Source: Vulcanimicrobiota bacterium (GTDB lineage: Bacteria > Vulcanimicrobiota > Vulcanimicrobiia > Vulcanimicrobiales > Vulcanimicrobiaceae). From it: a stretch of DNA of 39,460 nt. The stretch lies in assembly GCA_003136355.1 (NCBI GenBank), contig PLED01000002.1, positions 40,230 through 79,689 of the forward strand. The letters run 5' to 3'. Position 1 is the stretch's first letter, and every line of letters begins with the position of its first letter. A program made the translations under genes and the position numbers. Of the stretch, positions 23,115-34,124 are shown in pieces. Below the pieces are notes generated by a model. It had not been told where the DNA came from, ran no database searches, and was given only the letters and a program-made list of their open reading frames with translations.

Positions 23115-23521
23115 CCTCTATTGGAAAGAAAGTCGAGGGAACCGTCGGCCATCATGGATTCGCGCAAGCCTTGCGAGTTGACCACAACGCCCGCAGGAAC
23201 GATCAGGTAAATCGCTTCGGCGAGTTTTTGGATCTTGCCGTCGATCGTGTATGCGACGCCGGAGGTAAAGTCGACAACGCGCTGCAGCAGCGAGCGGTCC
23301 GCGTTTTGGAGATTGACGATCACGACTTGGCGATTGCGCAAAGCATCGGCGATTTCGGTGACGTCGCCGAATGCGCGCGGCGCGTAGACGCTGACTTCGG
23401 TGCCGCCGCGGCGCGAGACGCCGCTCAGCGGGACGACGTTGCGCGAGCCTTCTTCCGCATACAGTTCGTCACCTTCGTCGCTCATCGAAAAGAACGAGCC
23501 GATCCTGGTAAACATGCTCAT
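23111..23521 (-). CDS. sepF: Cell-division protein SepF
   Basis: The 136-residue product has the N-terminal amphipathic membrane anchor (MSMFTRIGSFF) and the SepF core (VSVYAPRAFGDVTEIADALRNRQVVIVNLQNADRSLLQRVVDFTSGVAYTIDGKIQKL). SepF links FtsZ to the membrane. It lies between yggS and divIVA, the common order. Confidence 0.93.
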   Translation of the reverse strand: MSMFTRIGSFFSMSDEGDELYAEEGSRNVVPLSGVSRRGGTEVSVYAPRAFGDVTEIADALRNRQVVIVNLQNADRSLLQRVVDFTSGVAYTIDGKIQKLAEAIYLIVPAGVVVNSQGLRESMMADGSLDFLSNRG

Positions 23522-23562
23522 GTCAGCCTCACTTTAGCTCTGAAACTTCGACGGCCCGGCGG

Positions 23563-24228
23563 CTAGACCCGCGCGGGCGCCGCTCGCGGGCCGAATAAAA
23601 CGCTGCCCAGCCGCACCATCGTCGAGCCGGCGCGCAACGCCTCGCGCCAGTCGCCGGACATTCCGAGCGAGAGCACCGTTCCGCCAACCGCCCCGAAGAC
23701 GCCGGCCGCGACTTCGAATGCGCGCGCCGTCTCCGAACTCGATGCGCCCAGCGGACCGATTGCCATCACGCCGTCCACGGTCAGGCTCGCCTCTTGCCGC
23801 AGCGCGCGCGCGAGCTCGGGCGCCTCCTCGGGGCGCACGCCGTACCGCTCGTTAGGTGAAATGTTCAGCTGGATGAGGACCCGGAGCCGCTTGCCCGCTG
23901 CAGCCGCGGCCTTCGCAAGCGCCAGTCCCGCCTCGATGCGGTCCACGCTCTGCACCACGTCGAACGTCTCAACGATCGCTTTGGCTTTGTTGCTCTGCAC
24001 GCGTCCGATGAAGTGCTTGGTGAACGCCCCTTCGACAAGCTCAGGACTTCGGCCGCAAAGGAAATCGAATTTCGCGCGCGCTTCCTGCAGATAGTTTTCG
24101 CCGACATCCCGGACGCCCGCCGCGATAGCTTCTTCGAGCGCTTCGGCCGGCTGCGATTTCGTTACGGCGACGATCGCTACGTGCGCCGGAATTTCCGCGC
24201 GCAGCTGCGCCCAGCGCTCCGCGATCAT
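23563..24228 (-). CDS. yggS: PLP homeostasis protein YggS/PROSC with a repeat-derived insertion
   Basis: YggS is a PLP-binding fold III protein that controls pyridoxal phosphate levels. The 221-residue product keeps VAIVAVTKSQP (with the PLP lysine), GENYLQEA, HFIGRVQSNK, LIQLNISPNE, GVMAIGP and LSMG-like LSLGMSGDWREAL. Between the GENYLQEA helix and HFIGRVQSNK an extra GRSPELVEGA is inserted: it is encoded by the dispersed palindromic repeat (24027-24050). Start ATG at 24228 overlaps the lgt stop as ATGA; the track's version is 59 residues too long. Confidence 0.9.
   Translation of the reverse strand: MIAERWAQLRAEIPAHVAIVAVTKSQPAEALEEAIAAGVRDVGENYLQEARAKFDFLCGRSPELVEGAFTKHFIGRVQSNKAKAIVETFDVVQSVDRIEAGLALAKAAAAAGKRLRVLIQLNISPNERYGVRPEEAPELARALRQEASLTVDGVMAIGPLGASSSETARAFEVAAGVFGAVGGTVLSLGMSGDWREALRAGSTMVRLGSVLFGPRAAPARV
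24027..24050. repeat. Palindromic-repeat copy inside yggS
   Basis: CCCCTTCGACAAGCTCAGGA is the core of the repeat family found at 27.2 and 29.1-30.2 kb. Here it is read in frame on the minus strand as SPELVEG and leaves the protein open. Confidence 0.75.
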
Positions 24229-25067
24229 GCGGCGGGCGCCGCGTCCGTACGCCCCCCTCTGCGCGCGCACACATATACCATGATTGCGCCGATTGCAATC
24301 ATTGGGAGCGCGTAGAGCTGGCCGCCGGTAATGCCGTGCCACGAAAAATCGGCTTGCCGCCAAATTTCGGCGATCGAACGGGTAATACCGTAGAGCGTGA
24401 ACCAACTCCAGGCCACAACGCCGTCGGGCGGACGCCGCTTATAGATGAAGAGCAAAATCGGCAGCGTCAACGCATCGAGGATCGCTTCGTAGAGCTGCGA
24501 GGGGTGCAGCGGCAGCCCGCGGTTTTGCGGCGGTATGTCGGCGTTGGCGCCGGGCACCATGCACCACGGCCGATCCGGTTTGCAGACATCACCCCAGAGT
24601 TCGTCGTTGATGAAATTGACGAAACGCGTGAGCGCGATTCCGACCGGCAAGAGCATGACCATCTCGTCGCCCAGCACGCTGAACGTCAAACCAGGATGTT
24701 TGCGCAGAAAAAGAATCGTCGCAACGATGGTCGCGATCATCGCGCCATGGAAGGCCATGCCGCCATTCCAAATCGCGATGAAATTGATCGGATTGCTTAA
24801 GTACGACGACAGGTTGTGCTTGCTGATGATGTCGTTGATCACGAAGAACGTCCGGCCGCCGACAAGCACGCCGACCAGCGCGTAGACGAGAAAATCTTGA
24901 ATCTGATCGCGCGTCAACCCGAGGCGGCGCATGCCTGCCGGACGGCTCATCCAGAAGTAGACGGCCGCAAATCCGATCAAATAGGATATGCCGTACCAAT
25001 GAATGCTGATGCGCCAGATATGAATGGCGATCGGATCGATGTTGGGATACGTGAACCAATGATTCAA
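24225..25067 (-). CDS. lgt: Prolipoprotein diacylglyceryl transferase
   Basis: Lgt moves diacylglyceryl from phosphatidylglycerol to the lipobox cysteine. The product has about seven hydrophobic helices. Landmarks are HWYGISYLIGF, the WNGGMAFHGAMI loop (H-G-G-L-type motif), RFVNFINDELWG and HPSQLYEAI. The track's start at 25205 overlaps ccdA on the other strand; the TTG at 25067 with AGGA seven bases upstream gives a family-length protein of 280 residues. It heads the run lgt-yggS-sepF-divIVA-leuB and explains the several lipoproteins in the window. Confidence 0.9.
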   Translation of the reverse strand: MNHWFTYPNIDPIAIHIWRISIHWYGISYLIGFAAVYFWMSRPAGMRRLGLTRDQIQDFLVYALVGVLVGGRTFFVINDIISKHNLSSYLSNPINFIAIWNGGMAFHGAMIATIVATILFLRKHPGLTFSVLGDEMVMLLPVGIALTRFVNFINDELWGDVCKPDRPWCMVPGANADIPPQNRGLPLHPSQLYEAILDALTLPILLFIYKRRPPDGVVAWSWFTLYGITRSIAEIWRQADFSWHGITGGQLYALPMIAIGAIMVYVCARRGGRTDAAPAA

Positions 25068-25093
25068 GAGCAGTCCTGTCAAATGAAGCTGGC

Positions 25094-25822
25094 GTGACCA
25101 CGCACGTCGGGGCCGGGATTGCGTTCCTGGCGGGGCTCGTTTCCTTCGTTTCTCCCTGCGTCCTTCCGCTGGTGCCGGCGTATCTTTCATTTCTGACGGG
25201 TTCAACGATAGAGGAGTTGCAAAACAGCACGGCCGCCCCCGCGCGAGTGCGCGTTCTCGCGCATGCCGTCGCGTTTATCATCGGCTTCACGATCGTATTC
25301 GTGGCGTTGGGAGCATCTGCCAGCGCGGTCGGAATGTTGCTCAAAACGAACCGGCATATCATCGCGCAAATCGGCGGCGCGATCATTATCATCTTGGGCC
25401 TGCAGATGATCGGCGTCTTCCGTCTGAAGTTTTTGGCTATGGACAAACGCCTGCATCTGCAGCCGGGAAACCGCTCCTTTTTTATGTCCGGCGTCGTCGG
25501 CGTTGCGTTCGCGGCTGGATGGTCGCCATGCATCGGACCGATTCTCGCGGCGATCCTTGCGATCGCATCGCAAGCGGGCGGAGCGGCTCAGGGCGCGTGG
25601 CTGCTGTTCATCTACTCGATGGGTTTAGCGGTGCCGTTCATTATCTTAGCACTGGCGTTCGGCGCGGTGCTGCCGGTTCTCAACCGCATGAAGCGTTCTT
25701 TGCGGATCGTCGAGATTGTGGCCGGGGTTTTCATGATCTTCGTGGGTATCGTGCTGCTAACAGATAAATTCCTCATCATCGCGGGCAAGTTGTATCAATA
25801 TGTTCCGACGCCAAAGATCTGA
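25094..25822 (+). CDS. ccdA: Cytochrome c biogenesis / thiol-disulphide transporter CcdA
   Basis: CcdA carries reducing equivalents across the membrane to periplasmic thioredoxin-like proteins. The 242-residue, six-helix product has both conserved cysteine motifs, SPCVLPLVPAYLSFL in the first helix and GWSPCIGPILAAIL in the fourth. It starts at a GTG divergent from lgt with about 26 bases between the start codons. Its end overlaps lspA. A c-type cytochrome is encoded at 29.7 kb. Confidence 0.92.
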   Translation: MTTHVGAGIAFLAGLVSFVSPCVLPLVPAYLSFLTGSTIEELQNSTAAPARVRVLAHAVAFIIGFTIVFVALGASASAVGMLLKTNRHIIAQIGGAIIIILGLQMIGVFRLKFLAMDKRLHLQPGNRSFFMSGVVGVAFAAGWSPCIGPILAAILAIASQAGGAAQGAWLLFIYSMGLAVPFIILALAFGAVLPVLNRMKRSLRIVEIVAGVFMIFVGIVLLTDKFLIIAGKLYQYVPTPKI

Positions 25823-26250
25823 CACGCTGCAGCTGTTCCTAGTCGCGGCGCTTGTCGTCGTGGCGGATCAGCTCAGCAAACGCTATATCGCAACGCACTT
25901 TATGCCCGGTGAAAGCCGGCTTGTCGTCCCCGGCTTGCTGCGCTGGACGTACGAGCAAAATCAGCATGGCGCGTTCGGACTTTTCGGCGATTCGCCCGTG
26001 CTGCTCATCGCGATGGCCGCCGTCGTGCTCGCGATCTTTTGGTTTTCGTTTCGCGATCAGGCGCGCACCTCGCGGACCGTGCGCATCGCCTTCGGCATGA
26101 TCCTCGGCGGCGCGATCGGCAACATCGTCGATCGCCTGCATTACCGCTACGTGATCGACTTCATCGATTTTTACAAGATTTGGCCGAACATCTTCGACGT
26201 CGCCGACACGTGCATCACGATCGGCGTCATTTTGCTGATCCTTTCAAGCC

Positions 26251-26273
<23 letters not shown>
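25800..26273 (+). CDS. lspA: Lipoprotein signal peptidase
   Basis: LspA removes the signal peptide of lipidated prolipoproteins. The 157-residue, four-helix product has the motifs VADQLSKRYI, GGAIGNIVDRL (first catalytic Asp) and FDVADTCITIG (second catalytic Asp). It overlaps ccdA by 23 bases and rluD by 23 bases, so the genes are tightly packed. It completes the pathway with the divergent lgt. Confidence 0.93.
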
Positions 26274-29085
<2,812 letters not shown>

Positions 29086-29088
29086 ACT

Positions 29089-29225
29089 GTCATCCTAAGC
29101 CGGCGTTTGTCACTCGTCATCGTAAGCCGGCGTTTGTCACTCGTCATCCTGAGCTTGTCGAAGTGTCATCCTGAGCCTGTCGAAGGACCCCGAGCGGCGC
29201 GTCGATAGACGCGCAAGCCGAGGGG
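29089..29225. repeat. Left repeat array beside the GIY-YIG gene
   Basis: Four head-to-tail units start with GTCAT(C/G): two of 27 bases with TAAGCCGGCGTTTGTCACTC, then CCTGAGCTTGTCGAAGT and CCTGAGCCTGTCGAAGGAC. The last leads into a hairpin, GCGCGTC-GATA-GACGCGC, flanked by CCCCGAG and CGAGGGG. Confidence 0.85.
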
Positions 29226-29626
29226 AGTGCTAGCTCACAGGATTTTTCGCCGAGAAAGCTCTTGTATTTTCATCCAGTTGTCGTCGACCAGCGCTTGTTT
29301 CTTTTTACGTGACCAGCCTTTGAGTTTCTTCTCCCAAGATATGGCGCTGTTCGGATCGTCAAACTCGGTGGCATAAACCAGCGTGGCGGGACGCCTCAGA
29401 TACGTATAACAGTGCGTGTCAATACCTTCGTTATGCTGCCAAACCCGTAAGTCCAGATTGTTCGTTATCCCGACATAGAAGCTGCCATCGGCGCATTGCA
29501 GCATGTAGACGTGATATTTTCGCACGCCTCTCTTCTGCGACGACCTTTGAATTTTGAAAGGGCCGCCCCTCGATTAGCGCGTCTATCGACGCGCCACTCG
29601 GGGTCCTTCGACAGGCTCAGGATGAC
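29165..29626. mobile_element. 462-bp GIY-YIG unit bounded by 61-bp inverted repeats
   Basis: The left end 29165-29225 and the reverse complement of the right end 29566-29626 agree at 57 of 61 positions by my count, including the GCGCGTC/GACGCGC hairpin in each. The only gene inside is the GIY-YIG nuclease. The structure looks like a small mobile or formerly mobile unit in which the dispersed palindromic repeat forms the ends. No target-site duplication is obvious, because both flanks continue as degenerate repeat arrays. Confidence 0.6.
29235..29525 (-). CDS. Small GIY-YIG nuclease (UPF0213-like)
   Basis: The 96-residue product is a stand-alone GIY-YIG domain. HVYMLQCADGSFYVGITNN is the two-strand motif (here MLQ...YVG), DLRVWQHNEG holds the conserved Arg, and AISWEKKLKGWSRKKKQAL holds the catalytic Glu and basic helix. 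Such proteins are single-domain DNA nicking/cleaving folds of mostly unknown role. It is enclosed by long inverted repeats, unlike all other genes here. Confidence 0.88.
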   Translation of the reverse strand: MRKYHVYMLQCADGSFYVGITNNLDLRVWQHNEGIDTHCYTYLRRPATLVYATEFDDPNSAISWEKKLKGWSRKKKQALVDDNWMKIQELSRRKIL

Positions 29627-29695
29627 ATTTATCCAGGCTCAGGATGACATTTATCCAGGCTCAGGATGACATTTATAAAGGCTCAGGATGACATC
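29566..29695. repeat. Right repeat array beside the GIY-YIG gene
   Basis: After the right inverted end there are four close copies of GGCTCAGGATGACATTTAT, spaced about 22-23 bases, the last running into the end of the cytochrome gene. They are inverted relative to the left array. Confidence 0.85.
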
Positions 29696-29696
29696 G

Positions 29697-30134
29697 TTAG
29701 CGGAGCGTCTGGACAAACTCCGCAACGTCGTGAAGATCGCGCGATGTTATCTTCCAGCGCGGCATGACCGGATTGAGCGTCTTTCCTTGATTATCGACGC
29801 CCGTTGAAATGGCGCGCTCCAAGCTTTGGAGTGTATAGGCAGGCTTGACGGCCGCCAGCGCTTTCTGCCGCAGGTCGGCGCTGACGGCGCCGCCGAGCAA
29901 GTGCACGCCACCCGCGCCGTTTGCACCATGGCACGCCGCGCACGATGTGCGAAGCGGCGGATGCTGCGCGTTGATGCGAAAACCTTGACTGTCTTTGCCG
30001 GTAAGGAAAATCAACCGCCCGTTGCCGGTAGCGCTGAGTTTCGCTGCGGTTGCCGCGCGCTGCGTGCTTGCCGAATTGTTCGCGCACGCGCTCAGCGCCG
30101 CTAAAGCTAGAAGCAGGGGTATCAATTTTCGCAC
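29697..30134 (-). CDS. Lipoprotein c-type cytochrome
   Basis: The 145-residue product starts at a GTG with GGAGGT six bases upstream. It has a signal peptide with lipobox LSAC, a single haem motif CAACH (in RTSCAACHGANGAGG) and a probable distal methionine ligand in NPVMPRWKI. The end LHDVAEFVQTLR is the typical last helix of small class I cytochromes. It is an envelope electron carrier; the partner oxidase or reductase is not in the window. CcdA at 25.1 kb could serve its maturation. Confidence 0.9.
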   Translation of the reverse strand: MRKLIPLLLALAALSACANNSASTQRAATAAKLSATGNGRLIFLTGKDSQGFRINAQHPPLRTSCAACHGANGAGGVHLLGGAVSADLRQKALAAVKPAYTLQSLERAISTGVDNQGKTLNPVMPRWKITSRDLHDVAEFVQTLR

Positions 30135-30177
30135 GATGCACCTCCGAACTGAATGATGCTTATACCCTACGGCGAGG

Positions 30178-30250
30178 CCCCTCGCCCTTCGACACGCGCA
30201 TCGAAGATGCGCCTACTCAGGATGACAACGCTAGCGCTCAGGATGGCAAC
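30178..30250. repeat. Palindromic-repeat copy between cytochrome and ileS
   Basis: CCCCTCGCCCTTCGACACGCGCATC-GAA-GATGCGC, then CTCAGGATGAC and GCTCAGGATGGC: the same family, in the orientation of the right array, with a different hairpin apex and a partial extra unit. It lies upstream of the cytochrome gene. Confidence 0.75.
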
Positions 30251-30255
30251 GCTCG

Positions 30256-33021
30256 CTAGAGCGCGTTGACCGTCGTAGCGCACGGAGCGCAGAGCGTCGG
30301 GTGTTGCGGATCGGAACCAAGCGGTAGGTATTTCCAACAGCGCTTGCACTTCGCGCCTTTAGCAGGCTGTAAATAGACGCGGCGCTCATCGCCGTCACCC
30401 GAGACGCGCTCGATAGCTGAAACCACGAGCGCTTCGCGCAGCCCGTCGCCCAGCGCGGTTACATCGTTCAGCATCGATGCGGGAACGACGACACTGCCCG
30501 CGTCGGTTTCAAAATCGCGCGGCGATTCGTTGGCGGCCACTTGCTGACGCAACTCTTTGAGCAGCTGCCACAGCGCTGCGGATCTCTCATTGGCCGGATG
30601 ACGCGACTCAAAGGAGAGCTCGAAAACGCTGTCGCCGTCGCGCAACTCCGCCGGCACCGCTTGCCATGCCTCTTCCGCCGTAAACGAAAGAAGCGGCGCC
30701 AGCACCGCCAGTACGCGCTGTAAGATGTAGAAAAGCGCGCTTTGCGCGCTGCGCCGGCGCGACGATCCGGCGGCGCTCGAATACAGCCGGTCTTTCAGCG
30801 CGTCGAAATAGAAACTCGACAGATCGTCGCCTTCAAAGCGCACGATCTCCAAATACGCGCCGTGTAAATCGTAGTCGCGCAACGACTCAAGAACGGTTAC
30901 GGTCCAGCGGTCGACTTGCTCGCACGCCAGCGCATCGAACGGTTCCATGTTCTCGCGCGCGATCAGTTCGGCCGGAGCCACATCGCCGATATTGCTGACC
31001 ATGAAACGCAGCCGGTTACGGATATTGCGGTAGACGCGGCTGACCTGTTCGATGACGTGCGGCCCGAAACGCACGTCGTCGACAAACTCCACTGAAGCAG
31101 CCCACAAGCGCAGTACGTCCGCGCCCCATTTTTGCATCGCTTCCTGCGCGTCGATGCCGGTGCCGAGCGATTTGCTCATCGGCCGGCCGCTCTCGTCGTT
31201 GACCCAGCCGTTCTTCACCACGTGTTTATAGGGCGCCGCGCCCTTTATGGCGGTCGCGGTCACGATCGAGCTGCGGAACCAGCCGCGATACTGATCGCCG
31301 CCTTCAAGAACGAGGTCGGACGGCCAAGGCAGTCCGTTCTTCCCGAGCACGGCCAGATGCGTCACGCCGGATTCGAACCAGATGTCAACGATGTTCTTTT
31401 CTTTTTCGAAGCTCGTGCCGCGGCATTTGGGGCACGCGAAATCCGGCGGCAGAAAACGCTCGACCGGATCGACCCACCACGCGTTCGCGCCGCGTTCCCG
31501 AAATATGCCGGCGGTCACGCGCGCGATTTCGGGACCGAGGATCGACTCGCCGCACGCTGTGCAAACCACCGCCGGAATCGGCGTTCCCCACGTGCGCTGG
31601 CGCGAGATGCACCATTCGGGGTGCGTTTCAAGCATTTGCGCGATGCGTTCTTGCCCCCACGCGGGCGTCCACTGCACGCCGCGGATGTTTTCAATCGTGC
31701 GCGCGCGCAGCCGGTTTTGGTCCATCGCGATGAACCACTGCGCGGTAGCGCGGAAAATTACCGGATTGTGGCAGCGCCAGCAATGCGGATAGCTGTGTTC
31801 GAAGTCGGCGTCATCCCAAAGCGCGCCGCTCGCGCGCAAATCGTCGACGATCTTTGGGTTGGCTTTCCAAATGTGCATGCCGGCGTACGGGCCGGCATCG
31901 GACGTAAACACACCACGCGAATCGACCGGATTCACGATTGGCAGATTGTACTTCACGCCGGTTTCGAAGTCGTCGGCGCCGTGGCCGGGCGCCGTGTGCA
32001 CCGCGCCGGTTCCGGTTTCCATGTCGACGTAATCGGCGAGCACGATCGGCGAATCGCGATCCATAAACGGATGGCGGACCGCGAGGCCTTCCAGCGCGCT
32101 CCCTTTCGCGCCGCCGATTCTGTGCGCGCCTGCAAAGCGCTCGCCCAACGCTTTCTCCGCCAGCGCATCCGCGACGATCACGGCTTCATCGCCCACCGCG
32201 TATAAACCGTACTCCGCATCCGGGCGCAGCGCGATGGCAGCATTCGCGGGCAGCGTCCACGGCGTCGTGGTCCAGATGAGGATGCTGAGTGGCCCGCGGC
32301 CCTCGCCATCAGCCGCCACCATGACACTTAGTAGCGCCGCTCGTTGGGCGGCGTTGGCCGTGAAGCGTACCGTGACCGACGGCGAGACGCGCGGCTTGTA
32401 CTCGATTTCGGCTTCGGCGAGCGCCGTTTCGTCGTGAATGCACCACAGCGTCGAGCGCAGGCCTTTGTAGATTTGGTTTTGTGCTGCGAGCGCCCCGAGC
32501 GTTTCGACGATCGTCGCCTCAAACTCGGGATCGATCGTGCGGTACGGATGCTGCCAGTCGCCGAAGTTGCCCATGCGCATGCGCACCGAGCGTTGGCGAT
32601 CCAGCCAATGCAGCGCGCGCTCTTTGCATTTCTCCCGGAACTCGATCGGGTCGACGTCGTGAAAATCTTTGATCTTCAGATGCTTGAGCGTGTCGAGCTC
32701 GATCGGTAAGCCGTGCATGTCCCAGCCCGGCACGAACTTCGCCCAGCGCGAATCGATCAGCGCGATCTTCACGAAGATGTCTTTGAGGACCATGTTCAGG
32801 AAATGGCCCATGTGCAGCTCGCCGTTGGCGTACGGCGGGCCGTCGTGCAAGATCCACGGCGCGTTGCGCGCGTTGCGTTCGAGACGCCGTTCGTAGGTGC
32901 GCCGTTCTTCCCACCAGGCGACCCGGTCGGGCTCGCGCTTGGGCAAATCCGCCTTCATCGGGAAATCGGTCTTCGGCAGGTTGAGCGTGTCGCGATAATC
33001 GCGTTCGGGCGGATTACTCAT
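30256..33021 (-). CDS. ileS: Isoleucyl-tRNA synthetase
   Basis: The 921-residue product is a full-length bacterial IleRS: DTLNLPKTDFPMKADLP at the N-terminus, class I motifs HMGHF (HIGH) and MSKSLG (KMSKS), editing-domain WTTTPWTLPAN, and the C-terminal zinc finger CKRCWKYLPLG...CAPC. I start at the ATG at 33021 (MSNPPERDYRD), which overlaps the end of csaB by eight bases; the track's start is six residues earlier and unsupported. Confidence 0.95.
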   Translation of the reverse strand: MSNPPERDYRDTLNLPKTDFPMKADLPKREPDRVAWWEERRTYERRLERNARNAPWILHDGPPYANGELHMGHFLNMVLKDIFVKIALIDSRWAKFVPGWDMHGLPIELDTLKHLKIKDFHDVDPIEFREKCKERALHWLDRQRSVRMRMGNFGDWQHPYRTIDPEFEATIVETLGALAAQNQIYKGLRSTLWCIHDETALAEAEIEYKPRVSPSVTVRFTANAAQRAALLSVMVAADGEGRGPLSILIWTTTPWTLPANAAIALRPDAEYGLYAVGDEAVIVADALAEKALGERFAGAHRIGGAKGSALEGLAVRHPFMDRDSPIVLADYVDMETGTGAVHTAPGHGADDFETGVKYNLPIVNPVDSRGVFTSDAGPYAGMHIWKANPKIVDDLRASGALWDDADFEHSYPHCWRCHNPVIFRATAQWFIAMDQNRLRARTIENIRGVQWTPAWGQERIAQMLETHPEWCISRQRTWGTPIPAVVCTACGESILGPEIARVTAGIFRERGANAWWVDPVERFLPPDFACPKCRGTSFEKEKNIVDIWFESGVTHLAVLGKNGLPWPSDLVLEGGDQYRGWFRSSIVTATAIKGAAPYKHVVKNGWVNDESGRPMSKSLGTGIDAQEAMQKWGADVLRLWAASVEFVDDVRFGPHVIEQVSRVYRNIRNRLRFMVSNIGDVAPAELIARENMEPFDALACEQVDRWTVTVLESLRDYDLHGAYLEIVRFEGDDLSSFYFDALKDRLYSSAAGSSRRRSAQSALFYILQRVLAVLAPLLSFTAEEAWQAVPAELRDGDSVFELSFESRHPANERSAALWQLLKELRQQVAANESPRDFETDAGSVVVPASMLNDVTALGDGLREALVVSAIERVSGDGDERRVYLQPAKGAKCKRCWKYLPLGSDPQHPTLCAPCATTVNAL

Positions 33022-34120
33022 GCGAAGGCCCTCGCGCAATCAATTCGTCGAGGACTTCGAAGTTGCGCAGCGCCAGCCGTTCGAGCGGTTCGCGCGCGGC
33101 GAGCAAATACTCGCGCAGCGAATCGCGCGTGTTCCACAGATCGTCGATCGCCGAATCGATCGCCTCGGGAGCCGGTTTCGGCTCCGGCGTTTCTAGCGAA
33201 AAAAGCGGCGGCAGCGGATAGGCCAGATCGGCGCAAAAAGCCGTGACCTTCGGATCGTAGGGAATCGCGAGAAACGGTACGCCCTGGCGCGCCGCCAGAA
33301 TGAGCGAGTGCAGCCGCATACCGATCAAGACTTTGGCGCGGCCGATAATGTTTGCAGCACGCTCGAGCGACGCTTCGGGCAGCAGCACCGCGGGCGTGCG
33401 GCACTTGCGAATGATCGTGGTCGAAACTTCGGCGTCGGATGCGCCGCCCAGCGGCAGGAAAGCAACGCGCAACCCATGCTGTTCGCTCAAGCGATCGACG
33501 GCGCGCGCCAGCACGTCGATGCGATCTTTCAAACCGTTGGCTTTGCGCACGCTGATAATCGCCAGCGGATCGCTTTGCGGCCCCAAGCCCTCGGCTGAAA
33601 AATCGTCCGCTTCGCCGGACGCTTCGAACAAGAACGCCGGATCGGCGGTCCGTTCCACGCGCACATCCGGCAGCAGCGAGCCGAGTAACTCGCGCGATCG
33701 ATCGTCACGGACGGTCGCGCCCGCGATGCCTTTGCACGTTTCGCGCACGACGGTTCTTCCCCAGAAGTCGAGTGGACCGATCGACTGCGCGAAGATCATC
33801 GTGGTCCGCCGCGCGCGCACCGCCGCGCGAATGATGCCGGTATAATAGATGAGGCTGCGCAAGCTGGTTGCGTTTTGGAGCAATCCCCCGCCGCCCGAGA
33901 GCACCACGTCCGCGCGCTCGATCGAGGCGCGCACCGCCTTGGAATCCCAGCGCGGCGTCGCGTCGACGCGCAATTCGTGCGCCGTCATCTCGGGCTTGGC
34001 GCTCAAGACGTCGATCTCGGCATACGGATGGCGCGTGCGCAGCTGCGCGACGATGACCGCGAGCAGCGCTTCGTCGCCGAGGTTTCCAAACCCATAGTAT
34101 CCGCTCAGTAACAGCCGCAC
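33014..34120 (-). CDS. csaB: Polysaccharide pyruvyl transferase CsaB
   Basis: CsaB adds ketal-linked pyruvate to cell-wall polysaccharide, the anchor for SLH-domain surface proteins. The 368-residue product matches the family: LLLSGYYGFGNLGDEALL at the start, DVVLSGGGGLLQN, FAQSIGPL, SVRKANGLKDR and GMRLHSLILAARQGVPFLAIPYDPKV. I choose the GTG at 34120 because it puts the LLLSGYYG start at residue 3; the TTG at 34141 overlaps the DUF5693 gene. The pairing DUF5693-csaB is known in Gram-positive-type genomes and suggests a pyruvylated wall polymer and S-layer. Confidence 0.92.
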   Translation of the reverse strand: MRLLLSGYYGFGNLGDEALLAVIVAQLRTRHPYAEIDVLSAKPEMTAHELRVDATPRWDSKAVRASIERADVVLSGGGGLLQNATSLRSLIYYTGIIRAAVRARRTTMIFAQSIGPLDFWGRTVVRETCKGIAGATVRDDRSRELLGSLLPDVRVERTADPAFLFEASGEADDFSAEGLGPQSDPLAIISVRKANGLKDRIDVLARAVDRLSEQHGLRVAFLPLGGASDAEVSTTIIRKCRTPAVLLPEASLERAANIIGRAKVLIGMRLHSLILAARQGVPFLAIPYDPKVTAFCADLAYPLPPLFSLETPEPKPAPEAIDSAIDDLWNTRDSLREYLLAAREPLERLALRNFEVLDELIARGPSHE

Positions 34121-34124
34121 GAGC

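Noticed and set aside
24589-25533. 314-residue minus-strand ORF over ccdA and lgt
   Set aside because: Shadow of two well-supported genes; the sequence is not family-like.
29607-29695. Tandem units of about 22 bases resembling a short CRISPR array
   Set aside because: Units are contiguous with no unique spacers of constant length, and the core is the dispersed palindromic family; no cas genes.
31132-32205. 357-residue plus-strand ORF inside ileS
   Set aside because: Antisense shadow of a full-length IleRS with all catalytic motifs.
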